64,000 nucleotides of DNA, taken from the NCBI GenBank assembly GCA_963853835.1, contig OY970824.1:68776884-68840883 (forward strand), read 5' to 3'. Shown here piece after piece: positions 51,701 through 63,129 of this stretch. The position numbers and the translations under genes were made by a program. Numbering within the stretch: position 1 is the stretch's first letter; each line of letters starts with the position of its first letter. Origin of the DNA: Calendula officinalis. Its lineage: Eukaryota; Streptophyta; Magnoliopsida; Asterales; Asteraceae. The notes under the pieces are model-generated. The model made no database searches, was not told where the DNA came from, and worked only from the letters and a program-made list of their open reading frames with translations.

Positions 51701-53985
51701 TAACGACGATAAGTTTTGGGACGATGTTGAGAATATTTTTGCTTTTATGAAACCCATTTTGTATCTAATCAAATTTGTTAATAGTGATGGTCCCAAAATG
51801 GGAGAGATTTATGAACGAATAGACAACATGCTTGGTGAAATCAAAGATGATAGTAAGAAAATAAATACAAGTCAGGTTACCCTTAAGTTGAGCGGATTGT
51901 TTTGGCTCTTGCTCGGTGGGAGAAATTGACCACCCCTTTTCATTGTTTGCCTGAAATCCAATATTCTATGATAAACACTATTTACAACAATTGGCACCTA
52001 GTGGCATGGAAAGAAAAGCTCCCAACACTGACAAGGAAATTGCATTCGGTGTTATGGAAGCGTTTCGTAGAATTACTGAGAGTGAAGATGAACATAAGAA
52101 TTTACTAGCAAAATTTGCAAGATTTTGTATGAAGATTGGAATGTATTCTATGAAAGCGACACAAATGGATGCGTGACCATGGACGTAATTGATTGGTGGG
52201 ATACATATGGATTGGAGACTCTTGAATTGGCGTAAGTAGCAAAAAAAGTACTCTCTCAACCAATTAGTAGCTCTTTGGCAGAGAGAAATTGTAGTACATA
52301 CTCGTATATCCATAATGTCAAGTGAAATTGTTTAAATTGCAAGAGAGTAGATAAATTGCTTTTTATTCACTTTAATATTGGACTTCAATCCTGTTTTTTG
52401 GATTCTTATAAATCCGGCCAGACAAAAAATGGGACATGAATCTAGAAAGTGATTACATAGAAGGCTCAAGTGCTCGCTTAGAGGAAATGGTTTGGGAAAT
52501 TCTTTATGATGAATGCGTGGATAACATGAAAGGAAAAAGGCCACGACAAGACTAGAAATGTATGTTTTTTATTTTTTATATCTATCACTTTATTGTAGTA
52601 TTGTTTCCATTTCCGTTTCCACATAAACCTGGAATGACTTTTAACTCAATCGTGTTTCTTCAATCCGTCTATAAGAAGACGTGTTCTTGGAAAGAATCGA
52701 ATTTTATATGGAACTTGAAACCCTCCCTTTTTTATGCTTCTTTTACTTTTTTCAAGTGACTAGAATGCTTCTCTCGATCTCTAACATTGTGTTCCATAAT
52801 TTTTCAAAGAACGAAAAGAGAAGAAGGTAAGAGAAATGAAGAGAAAAGAAGAGATACTAAGAAGAAAATATTTTTATATTTTGTGTTCCCGGGTCGGAAA
52901 GAAAAGAAAATTATTGTCTTCTGTGTTACTGAGTTGGAGAGAAAGGAAAAAGTTATCATATTGACTATTTTATCCTTAAAATGTAAAAAAGTTAGTTAAT
53001 ATTAAGGGTAATTTTGTAATTACAAAATTTTTTAATTAATCAAAATTTCTCTTCTCTCCAAATCTTCCCACTTTTGGGAGGAAGATTATGAGAGAAAAAA
53101 GACCATAATTTTCTTTCCCTTTCTTTTCCCTTCTTTCAAAAAAATAACTCTGGAATACATTAAATTTATTATTTCTTTCCGTTTTCCTTCTCTTCTCTTC
53201 AAATTTAAACTCTGGAACACACTGTAAGCAACAATGTACACCTTCTAATATCGGCTTCCCACCACCCCCCCCCCCCCTCTCTCTCTCTCTAAAAAACGCA
53301 TATGAATTCTAGTAAAAGAACTAGTTTGTACCTCCCTTTGCAAATCCATTGTCTTGAACCACTTGAATTCTTGTTGCTGCCAACACCAACACAAAACGAC
53401 TTCTTTTAAGAGCGGTTTGTTTGCTTAGCAATTTCCTCTTCATTCACTCCAATCAATCCTTCTTCTTATCTTCTAGAACAGGGGTATAATTTCTCCAAAC
53501 ACCATTTTTTTATATGATATATGTAATCCATTCTTATGTATGTATTTATTGACATATTTTTAGTATTATTATTGTTTTTTCGAGAGCGATAAATTTACGG
53601 AATTCAAATACGTTTTTTTTTTTTGTTTTCTTTTTATATGTTGATGCAGAGAGTAAATGCAATCAACAAACAATATGAGGAACAACTAGGTGCACTTCGA
53701 GCAAGACACAACAACCGCAGAGACGAGTTCCTAAGAAGAGAATCACAAGCAAGACAACAACAATACCAACAACAACAACAATACACTAACTCTACCATAG
53801 TTGGGTTCAGTGACCACCCTCATGGTTACCCTGTTGCTGCTGACCCACAAAGACCCTATAATATTAACACCCCTCATCTTGACTCTTATAGAGACAGACC
53901 CCGGTTTCCTAATAGGGACCCTGGGTTTGACCCTAGAGCCCAGTACCCTGGTGGTTATGGTTCGGGCTCACGTTATTATGGATGA
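48712..53985 (+). CDS. Conserved plant Arg/Gln-rich coiled-coil protein, function unknown
   Basis: Three coding exons, 48712-48928, 49007-49242 and 53650-53985, give 262 residues. It begins MRQPGHYVDSGGNPYSG and contains AQMQRVSGQRMEHKS, GQWRWERD, EEDMEVGYEDN, FEGLEQRFYDDILKLTKEQN, a helical Glu/Arg-rich segment (NAINKQYEEQLGALRARHNN to RREQ-type repeats) and a Gly/Tyr/Pro-rich tail ending GSGSRYYG. I recognise it as a plant-wide single family without a known role; the composition (coiled coil plus disordered G/Y tail) would suit an RNA- or condensate-associated protein, but that is inference. Intron 1 is only 78 nt, in frame and stop-free. Intron 2 is 4407 nt, enlarged by hAT relics and MITEs. 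Confidence 0.85.
49600..51445 (-). pseudogene. hAT transposase pseudogene, copy A (minus), in an intron
   Basis: Minus-strand order from 51445 down: PFNVLEHPQFIEMV, SDGWSNVRNKQLINVLAVN with GPSNVLQVVIDNS (DUF659, 51232-50894), LKRLTIGREAFATTIVLNSW and FWDDVENSLA (50723-50346), then DWWATYGSETPEL (50304-49888). This is the plant DUF659/hAT transposase architecture. The frames are separated by stops and shifts, and the C-terminal dimerisation core is garbled after the GSETPEL motif. An extra ~46 bp with GTTGAAAAGATTGTT at each side interrupts it near 50310-50370. It is inactive. It lies antisense to the host gene inside intron 2. Confidence 0.88.
51460..52625 (+). pseudogene. hAT transposase pseudogene, copy B (plus), in an intron
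   Basis: Plus-strand homologue of the 3' half of copy A, in inverted orientation: ALSFFRENSKLELLKVAKTR, ATTIMLNSWPEWVKN, DDKFWDDVENIFA and GPKMGEIYERIDNML (51468-51929). Decayed C-terminal sequence and 3' tail follow to about 52625. DNA identity to copy A is about 80% by eye, so the two are diverged family members rather than a recent palindrome. The DUF659 half is absent. Confidence 0.85.
52787..53223. mobile_element. MITE with purine-rich termini (intron 2)
   Basis: TTGTGTTCCATAATTTTTC at the left and the inverted GTGTTCCAGAGTTTAAATTT at the right, both followed inward by GAAGAGAAGAGAAGG-type purine tracts. A second terminus-like CTCTGGAATACATT at 53150-53163 suggests a nested or duplicated right end. 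Confidence 0.5.
53268..53290. repeat. (C)n(TC)n simple repeat
   Basis: A run of about 14 C is followed by CTCTCTCTCTCTCT. It is a polymorphism-prone site in intron 2. Confidence 0.9.
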
Positions 53986-56900
53986 TTTTGTATTTATTTT
54001 AATGAGGTTACTTGTTAGAATATACCGGTAGTTTATGTTTTGGAGAAAAAAGTGTTTTTAATATGTTGATTATATCAATTACTTCTTTTATTTATAATTT
54101 AATGTAGTTTATTGTTTCTAATAAATATGTTTGGGACACGTTTTGGTAATCTCACTGTTGTAAACTAACAAGCATAAAATGTCCGCGCGTTGCGGCGATA
54201 TGTGAAGCGTATATTTCTTACATGGATTGGAATTTTAATCTGAATAGGTTTTGATTTATCGAAAATGTAACCATAAGGACTAATAATGATCTAATTTCTC
54301 CCGATAAAGAATAAATAAAGAATCAAAATGTATGATAATGACCCAATCTATATATATATATAAAAATTGAGTTCCAATTTTGAAGTTGTAATTAATATCA
54401 TGCATTTAATATTAATAATAATATTATATAAACTCAATTTTGAAAACAAACTCATTAAATTGTAAGACCAAAGTTTTGAAATAAATATAAATAATTATAA
54501 TAATTAAAAGTTCAATATATAAGAGACTTTTCAAATTACATAAATCTTACACATTAGCATCTATAAATACTCATTCTCATATTGCACAAATTTTAACACT
54601 CTAAAGGTGCATCCAAAAAGAAATACCTAACAAGTGGAGTCAACAACAAAGATCTATAGAGCTTTTTTTTATTTATCATCGTTATTAATTGGTAATCAAA
54701 CATAATGTTTATTATTTGTATTTTTTGAAGAAAAAAAATCATAGAGATGAAGTCTTTATGATTTTGTTTTAAAGAGGGTATGTTAGTTATTATTGTTTAA
54801 AATATTACTTGAGTAAAAAAATGTTTGTAAAATTTTACACAAACTCTTTTCTATATATGTATAAAATTATTATTCGTTGTTTATGTACATTTTGTATAAA
54901 AATTATATTATATAATGATCTAATAGTTATCATTATAATACATGAGATTGTGTATGATATTATCACAATTATTTAAGATGGATATCTTATCATGTTAATG
55001 GTCACAAATTGTTGTTCATTTGATGGTTGTTAGATTTATGCTTACTTCTTTTGTATATGTATAAAATATAAAAATTGAGTTCCATTTTGATGTTATATTG
55101 GTTGTTTATGTACATTTTATATAAAAAATTATATTATATAAGGATCTAATAGTTATCATTATAGTATATGAGATTGTGTATGATATTATCACAATTATTA
55201 AAGATGGATATCTTATCATGTTAATGGTCACAAATTATTGTTCATTTGATGGTTGTTAAATTTGTGCTTACTTCTTTTGTATATATTTAAATTATTGTTC
55301 ATTTTGAATATAGATAGATTATAATAATAAATAAAACATGTTAATAAAGATTGAGAAGCTCATATTTATAAAATCAAGAGTTTTAACATAAATTATACTT
55401 ATGAACTCATTTTAATAACAATTTGACAAACTCTTTAAATTGTAAGACCAATAGTTTTGTAACAAATATAAATAATTATAATAATAATTATAAGTTCAAT
55501 AATATTAGAGACTTTTCAAGTTTTTATGAATCTCACACATTAAGATCTATAAATACTTATTTTCATGTTGTAAAATTTTAACACTCTAAATGTCCATCCA
55601 AAAGAAACATCTAACAAGTGGAGTAAACAACAATGACATTTAGTGATTTTGTTATTTCTCCTCGCTATTAATTTCTTTAATTGATTTGTATAACTTATTG
55701 ATATCTTAACATCTATATCTATATATATAGATTATGAAAAAATTGAGTTTCATGGTTTATGTTGTATTGAATTCTATGTTAAAAAATTAAGTTTGTGTTA
55801 TAAATGATGCTCATGAATAAATGTAATAGATTATACAAAGTGTTTAACATAAATAATAGTAGTAAATTCAATTAAATAATAGTCTTTTCATTTAACTAGA
55901 AGTTACATATTAATTAAATAACACAAAGAATTTAATAGAAAAATAATAATAATAAATATAATTAAATAATAGTCCATTCATATAACTAGAAGTTACATAT
56001 TATAAGCACACTATCATGATGCAAATAATGTTGAGTTTTCAAATGATATTATCTTTTACCCAAATCCATTTATAAAAATTGAGTTCCAACTTTGAAGTTG
56101 TAATTAATACCATGCATTTAATATTAATAATAATATTATATAAACCCATTTATAAAAATAATAAATTAATTAATTGTAGGATCAAAAGTTTTACCATAAA
56201 TAATATTTAATAAACACAACAAAATAATGTCCATGCATTTTTGAATCATAAAAATAGTTGAATATCTAGATTATGGTTAAATATTAATTACATAGCAACA
56301 AACTTTTTATATTTATTAAAATCAATCAATATGAAAAAATGCAAGATGACAAATATTTATTAAAAAATAAACTAGAACCGAACGAAAAAATGATTTTGGA
56401 CGGACCGAGGACCGAACAAATGTTGCTGAGAACCGAACCGAACCGGACCATGAATTAGTCGGAACCGAACTAAACCGAGAACCGAGGTAATTTCTTCGAC
56501 TCTTTTCAGTTTTTTCTCGATTTTCGACCGAATCGGACCGCTCGGAACCGAACCGGTTGGAACCGAGAACTGATTTTTCTTAAAAATTAGAACCGAGAAC
56601 CGAATCGATGGAGCTCGGTTAGGTCAGATCCGAATCTGCGATCCCGATCGCTTCTCGGTCCAATTTGCACATGCCTACTTACGCATACGAAATCTATTTC
56701 AAGCTAAAGAAATAATTGCAATTAACATACACAATCCATATGACTCAATAAAGAACAACAAACCCTAAACATCAATACACATAAGGAATAGCTTTGCTCA
56801 TTTAGTAGAATACTCGCAATCAAAGTGAACATGTAACGGATCACGCTTTTCGTACTTTCCAGGTGATACCCAATAAGTAAATTGTACACGATATGCACTC

Positions 56901-57023
56901 AAAATAACTCATTATTATGAACGAAGTCGTGCGATGTCTCGTATTTCTTAAATTATCAGTTGAAAATTGTTCCTTCATTCCTCACTAATTTTTTAGTTCT
57001 CACCCAATCATAACCTTATATAA
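53986..57023. repeat. AT-rich repeat block, probably Helitron-derived, plus GAACCG chain
   Basis: A 182-bp unit is tandemly duplicated (54877-55058 and 55102-55283). Segments 54474-54660 and 55446-55635 are homologous, as are 54350-54440 and 56072-56150. TCTATATATATATATAAAAA at 54344 resembles a Helitron 5' end, and CCGCGCGTTGCGGCG at 54182-54196 a Helitron hairpin; a clean CTRR end was not found. At 56375-56680 there is a GAACCGA/CCGAACCG chain ending TTTGCACATGCCTAC. No genes. Confidence 0.55.
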
Positions 57024-57564
57024 TACTCTCTCTTCCCATAAAAAAATTTGCATTTACTCCTAAAATTTTATCCTACAAAAAAAGTACTCCCTCCGTCCCT
57101 AAATAAAGTTCCCAATTGTCTTAGGCACAAGATTTAAGGAGAAAGTTAGTGGTGAGGTCATTGGTAATAAATTTGATTAAAATATAAAGTTGGTTTGGAA
57201 AGAGAAAGATAGTTAGTGGATTGTTAGTAATGGGGTCCTTAATAATTATATTATTTTATTAAGTGGACTCCATCAACTTGTGAAATGAGAACTTTATTTA
57301 TGGACAAAAATATAAGGAGAAATGAGAACTTTATTTAGGGACGGAGGGAGTATCATTTCTTAAATTTATGTGGTTTACTTAATAAAATAATATTATTATC
57401 ATGTATCCTATCACAGGTGCACTAACAATCACCTAAAAACACTTACTTTCTCCAAAATAACTTATATTTTAATCAAAATTATTACCAATGACTCCGTCAC
57501 TAACTATCTCCTAAATACTTGTGCCAAATAGCAATGTGAACTTTTTTGTGTGACGGAGGGAGTA
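57024..57564. mobile_element. Stowaway-like MITE (outer) interrupted by a related MITE
   Basis: The left end TACTCTCTCTTCCCATAAAA (57024) pairs with the inverted right end at 57530-57564 (TGACGGAGGGAGTA). Its right half, inverted, is homologous to the left half of the inner element, so both belong to one family. Confidence 0.78.
57085..57352. mobile_element. Stowaway-like MITE (inner), TA target
   Basis: TACTCCCTCCGTCCCTAAAT at the left and the exact inverse ATTTAGGGACGGAGGGAGTA at the right; 268 bp including the TA duplication. CTCCCTCCGTCCC ends with a TA target are the Stowaway (Tc1/mariner) signature. The near-perfect terminal repeat suggests a young insertion into the older outer copy. 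Confidence 0.92.
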
Positions 57565-58830
57565 TATATATGCTATTTTAAATTATATATTTTTATCATT
57601 TAATTTGTTTAGATAATTTAAGTTTGAGATGCCTGCTAGCCATAAATGTTTGCCACTCTTTCAATGTTTAGTAACCATTCATTAACGGCTCATTAACAAC
57701 GTCAGTTTTTGTATGAATAGTAACTTAACGGGTAATTGAATCGCATTTGTATTAATAGGTAATTCCCAAACCCTGTCCTATATTCGTCGGTCCCATTTAA
57801 TAAATACCATCTTAGATGGTTAAATATATAACAGGGCTTCCATTAATAAAACCATCGTAAAGGCTGAGAACAATTTTAGCAATTTCGAACTTCTACCGAT
57901 ATATAAAAAATATTATTAATTATGTCTTCAATAAATTGGAGATATTACTTATAATATCATTTTATATACAATAAATATACGATTTTGGTGTATGATTTTG
58001 GGTTATCGGGGTGTCACATAATGGAGCGCCATTAAAGATTAATTTATGAGAGATGCCAATCATGCCATAATGTAAATACTAGATTCTTTACTTAATTTGT
58101 CTAGGAGGTGTTATAATCAGGCAAGATCAACTAAAATGCCACAGTAACTTCTAACATCTAGTCTAGTACTCTAATATATAATGGGCCATTAAATTAATCA
58201 CTAACAAATCTTATATGCATATACTAATCACAAGCTCAATTACCATGTGATACAAATCGAGGTTTAAGATGAAAAGGAAATAACAATTGTAGGAATAATA
58301 CTGAAATTAGAACAATCGAAATTACCTTCTATTTTTTTTTTTTTTACCTTCTAATGTCAAGTACAAATAAATGCTTCTAACTACTCATAGTCATAGATGT
58401 GTGTTAATTATGTGACATGAGAACTAGGCCATAATGATTCTGGTCGGGTAAGAGAGTTTATCTATCAACAATGCACTTGCTTAGTTAGAGAGCATGCCCC
58501 TTATTTATAGGTGCCTAACGAGTATTATTTGACCTTGACAGTTCTAACATTATCAGAACATCTTCTCATAAATATTAAGTACAAGATTGAACACATATAG
58601 TAGGGTTTTGGCCTTTTACGAGTTGATTCAGTATTCTAGAATGTATAAACCGGTCATTAACCTAGATTTGAAAGTGTTTCATTATTAAATAGAAAGATCT
58701 ATAAACCCTACCTTTGTTTGAAATCAATTTATTCCTTGATGGTAAACCGATAATGTTTCAAGCATTTAATACACGGTCTATTAACTTAATTTTCTTGAAT
58801 CAAGGGTCGCAAGTTCTTGATTTTACAACT
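57565..58830. other. Intergenic, no gene recognised
   Basis: AT-rich with no supported coding region, RNA gene or clear element ends. Confidence 0.45.
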
Positions 58831-58993
58831 AAAACTACTTTAACCAAAGGGTTTGTAGCCTAACAGTATAAAGTGTTAGAATGTGTTTTCTTTTGGCCTG
58901 TAGTCAAGGGTTCGAGTTCCGTTGTGGACAATAGTGTAGAATTAGGAGTAGTGTAGAGGTGTTTGTTGTTAAAAAAAAAAAAAACTACTTTAA
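58831..58993 (+). mobile_element. tRNA-derived SINE with 13-bp target duplication
   Basis: AAAACTACTTTAA occurs at 58831-58843 and 58981-58993. The 137-bp insert has an A-box-like GTAGCCTAACAGTATAAAG (58855-58873), a strong B box GGTTCGAGTTCC (58909-58920) and a poly(A) end (58971-58984). It differs in sequence from the SINE at 1083-1242, so two SINE families are present. Confidence 0.88.
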
Positions 58994-59930
58994 ATGATGA
59001 AATTAATACACCATAAGTTTAATTCATAAATTAAGAAAAGGTCTTTGTATTAAATTTGTCATATTATCAATTGTACACACTTTTAAGTGTGTTGACAATC
59101 ATACATATTTTTAAGTGTGTTTTTTTTTAATAGTAACACACCCTCTAAACTAAACTTAAATCTCAAATAAAAAAAGTCTACTAATAGTAATGGCAAGTAT
59201 GTGTGTCACAACTTTTGTGAGCAAACAACTTATATCACTAAAAGCTTAAAATCCAATGGTACATGAAAACCATTCATATAGAGATGATGAAAGTACTTTC
59301 TATGGATCCAATTATTCTTGAAATTGTCTCTACTGCACCACAAGGCACTTCAGAAACACCAGATCCACACACAAACCAAGATATATGTGGACAACAGAGG
59401 AACATACTTGTGTTGCTTCAGATGATAAAACAGACGATGTTATTACGAATGTCGCCACTACAAATTATAGAATGGCAGGGTCAAACCCAAGACATTTGTG
59501 GGCATATCATATGCACACGCTCCTTGCCAAGACAGAATGTGACAAATAACCAAACGGCGTTCTGGATTTCTAATAAATATTTATAAAATAACGAAAAATA
59601 AGAGGTTTTGTAATGTTGTGCTCTTTTTTACTGGGTTTCAATAACTTTTTTAATAGTAATATTTTTTTTATAGAAAAAATGAATATTTCATTCGGTATAA
59701 GTAAATGTTAAATTAAGATATTGTTAAACTTTTTATTGTCATTAGTTTATAGTTCGGTAACGATAAGTTAAAACTTAAAAAGTGGTAAATTTTTAACAAA
59801 GCACTCTTAATTTTTTTAATGAGTCCATGACAATTGTATAGGTAGAATTGGCGACCAACTGACCATGAATGATTCATATTCATGACTGTTCAAAGTGAAA
59901 CTATGGTTATATTTGGTAAAACAACATTTT
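58994..59930. other. Intergenic; one unassigned open stretch at 59263-59586
   Basis: Around 59250-59550 two overlapping plus-strand frames are open; one reads RYMWTTEEHTCVASDDKTDD and ends MHTLLAKTECDK. It vaguely recalls the end of a group III WRKY domain (EEHTC), but no WRKYGQK heptad is upstream, so I do not call it. Otherwise AT-rich. Confidence 0.3.
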
Positions 59931-60030
59931 TACAACGGATATATTTCCAAATGGCTGTTTTATCGTCACCACCGATACAAACCACCAGAAAGCACCATCG
60001 CAAACCCTAATATATCATAATTATATATAC
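59931..60030 (+). promoter_or_regulatory. Putative promoter of the CDC20-like gene
   Basis: TTATATATAC (60021-60030) would serve as TATA box. A telo-box AAACCCTAA lies at 60002-60010 and an AACGG core (59934-59938) like mitosis-specific activator sites lies upstream. These motif types are common in proliferation genes, but single short motifs are weak evidence. Confidence 0.45.
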
Positions 60031-60282
60031 CCCTAAATCCTTCCTGCTTAATCAAACGATCGCGCTCACAAGCTCTCTGTGAATTTCAATCTAAAGCTGC
60101 TAGAATTTCAATATAAAGCTGCTAACGATCTCATTTTGCTCTGCAATTTTTATTTCTTTCATTATTTTAAATTCATTAATCTCATATCTGTTCATTACTT
60201 CTTGACTTTATTTCTTTTTTGCAGGATTTTTGATTTCTTGATATCGTTTATATATTCTATTTCTCTGTTTTGTATTAACATT

Positions 60283-62229
60283 ATGGATGCAGGTTCTTCA
60301 GGTACCAAATCACAATCACGATGCCCCCTTCGAGAGCAATTCCTTCGAAGAAAAAAATTTCGAGAAAACGTAAGCCCCTTTTTCGTAATTTATGAAGTTT
60401 TTCTATAATTTGGTGAATTGGTATCTGAAGCGTGATTTTGTTTGAATGATTGTGTGTAGTTTCTAGTTTGATAGATCTATACTAAATATATCAGAAGTTG
60501 ATTTCATAGAGAATCAGGCTTTTTTTGGTGAATTTAACTGAATTAGGGTTTTTTCATACTGAATAGATCAGCCATTGATTCTTTCTTTTATTGATTATGT
60601 GTAGTCCGATAGATTTATATGAATTGATCATCCATGGATTTCATAATAAAATTAGGCTGTTTTATGAATCGATTACTGAATTAGGGTTTTTTGTTTGATT
60701 GATTAATGTGTAGTTGGATAGATTCATACCAAATAGATCAGCTATGGATTTCGATTACGCTCATTACATGCTAACAGAAGCTAAAAAGGGTAAGGAAAAC
60801 CCGATTAACAGCTCACCATCAAAGGAAGCATACAGGAAACATCTGGCAGAAACCTTCAACATGAACAGAACCAGGATTCTAGCTTTCAAGAACAAACCAC
60901 CAAAACCAACAGACACAATTTCCAGTAACTGTTCTTCAGTTCAACAATCAAAACCCGTAAAAGCCCGTAGGTACATTCCTCAGGTAATTTCCACAAGATC
61001 CATTCTTTTTAGGTTTCCAATTTGTGTAATTGTGTCTTGTTTTCAAGCCCTAAAAATGTGATTTTGTTTGTGTTTATAGACTTCAGAAAGAACATTGGAT
61101 GCACCAGATCTTGTTGATGATTACTACTTGAATCTGTTGGATTGGGGCAGTCTATCTATGGGATGCTACTGATGGTAATATATCAGAACTTGTTACACTA
61201 GATGACGAAAGTGGGCCCGTTACAAGTGTCAAGTGGGCCCCAGATGGCCAACATATATCAATCGGTTTGAACAATTCTGATGTCCAACTTTGGGATTCCA
61301 CAGCTAACAAATTGGTAATCACAAAATCTGCTCTTTAGATCCAATAATCTTGATCTTTAATCTTCTGTTTTTTTCTTATTTTTTTTCAATCTGTTTGAAT
61401 TTTGAAACAGTTGAGAACATTGAGAGGAGGCCATCAAGCTAGAGTTGGATCTTTGGACTGGAACAACCACATTCTGACAACTGGTGGAATGGACGGTCAG
61501 ATCGTGAACAACGATGTCAGAATCCGATCACATATAGTCCAAACCTATTCCGGTCACCAACTAGAAGTTTGCGGTTTAAAATGGTCAACTTCCGGTCAAC
61601 AACTAGCGAGTGGTGGAAACGACAATCTTCTCCACATTTGGGACCGGTCAATGGCTTCGGTCAACTCTGCAAGTCAATATCTTCACCGGCTCGAGGACCA
61701 CAATGCAGCGGTCAAAGCCCTAGCATGGTGCCCGTTTCAAGGGAATCTTTTGGCATCCGGTGGTGTGATGGTGACAAGTGTATAAAGTTTTGGAACACAC
61801 ACACTGGTGCGTGTGTGAATTCGGTTAATACCGGGTCACAAGTGTGTGCACTTTTATGGAACAAAAACGAGCGTGAGTTGTTGAGTTCACATGGGTTTAG
61901 TCAAAACCAGTTGACTTTATGGAAGTACCCGTTGATGGTCAAGATGGCTGAGCTTACGGGTCATACATCAAGAGTTCTTCACATGGCACAGGTATCACAC
62001 ATTCAAAGTCAAACTTGACATTTTTTGTATAGTCAAAATTGATTAGAAAGTCAAATATTGGTTTCTAATGATAATAATATGTATGCAGAGTCCTGATGGA
62101 TGTACGGTTGCATCAGCAGCAGGAGATGAGACTTTAAGATTTTGGAATGTTTTTGGGAGCCCAGAATTGTTGAAAGCTGCAATGAAAACCGCGCCCGAAC
62201 CGTTTGCTCACTTGAACCGTATTCGTTGA
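60283..62229 (+). pseudogene. CDC20: CDC20-like anaphase-promoting complex activator, frame-broken
   Basis: Five exons with intact splice sites: 60283-60369, 60714-60983, 61080-61314, 61411-61991, 62089-62229. The N-terminus has the C-box (LDRFIPNRS), a KEN and RILAFKNKPP. Seven-blade WD40 sequence follows (GGHQARVGSLDWN, SGGNDNLLHIWD, WNTHTGACVNSV, DETLRFWNVFG) and the C-terminal IR tail (NRIR). CDC20 recruits substrates to the APC/C in mitosis. Exon 3 lacks about 35 nt after LNLLDWG compared with my memory of Arabidopsis CDC20.1, removing the first WD blade start and giving TGA at 61170-61172 (149 residues). A second one-base loss at about 61765 breaks the frame after LLASGG. Introns show it arose by DNA duplication, not retroposition. 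Confidence 0.9.
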
Positions 62230-63129
62230 TTCTTACCTTTTGGAGTACATGATTTATTTGAACTGTAAAATAGTTGCAAGGAGAAATTTCTTATTGATCC
62301 CTGATCATGTATAAAGTTTGTAATTGTGATGTGAATACAACTGATTTTTCTTCTTCTTTTGGTGATATAACAAAATGTTTGATCCTTCTGGCCATGGTTC
62401 AGTCATCAACTGCCAAAAGGGTAAATCTTGTAAAACCCAACAGATGAAAAGTGAGTAAATTAGCCATAAAAGCACTTATTAACTCCCCTAGTCCCTAGAT
62501 AAAATCTGAGATCTTTTATGGTTGCCTTAACCATACTTACTAAAGTACAAATTGGAGTAAATTAGTTGCTGTTTAAAAAAAAGAGAAATGATATTTGTGT
62601 CCACTGTTCACTCATAGGCCTACTAACTTCTAAACTTAACATGTGTCATCCACTAATTCTCTCTCTTCATATAATCTCTTGATTTAACACTTATCATGAT
62701 TAAATTAGTAGGTACATGAGTTACACATTTAGTAAGCACAAATACCATTACTAAAAAAAAAAAAAGTCATGTGCTGGAATATGGAGAGAGAATTAAATGA
62801 GACATCCAGCATAAATATCCTTTTTGCAACTAAAGTAAACACGGATTGTTATACTCAAACATAACTACATAAGTATATAATAGCATTGAAGACAAGAACT
62901 CGATGTTAGTGTGTCTTGTAACATACATGATTTCGTTTCCTCTAAAATATATTATTACTCTTAAGTAACTTGAATAATATGATAAGTATAGAATGATTAA
63001 GAAGAGCACGCATGAACGAACGATTGTAAATAAGTGGTAATTGCTTAAATGCTCACAATAAGGTATATAAAAACGTTATTTTTGTGGAATGTTTTCTGCA
63101 ATATTTTTATTGATGATTATAGATAATTT
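62230..63129. other. 3' flank with a small MITE at about 62584-62751
   Basis: AATGATATTTGTGTCCAC at the left and the inverted GCACAAATACCATTACT at the right (62734-62750) suggest a 165-bp MITE; TCACTCATAGGCCTACTAA and its partner TTAGTAGGTACATGAG support inward pairing. The rest is AT-rich with no coding region. Confidence 0.5.

Noticed and set aside
59263..59586. Possible WRKY remnant or small gene
   Set aside because: Only an EEHTC-like ending is reminiscent; the WRKYGQK heptad and zinc ligands are not present in order.
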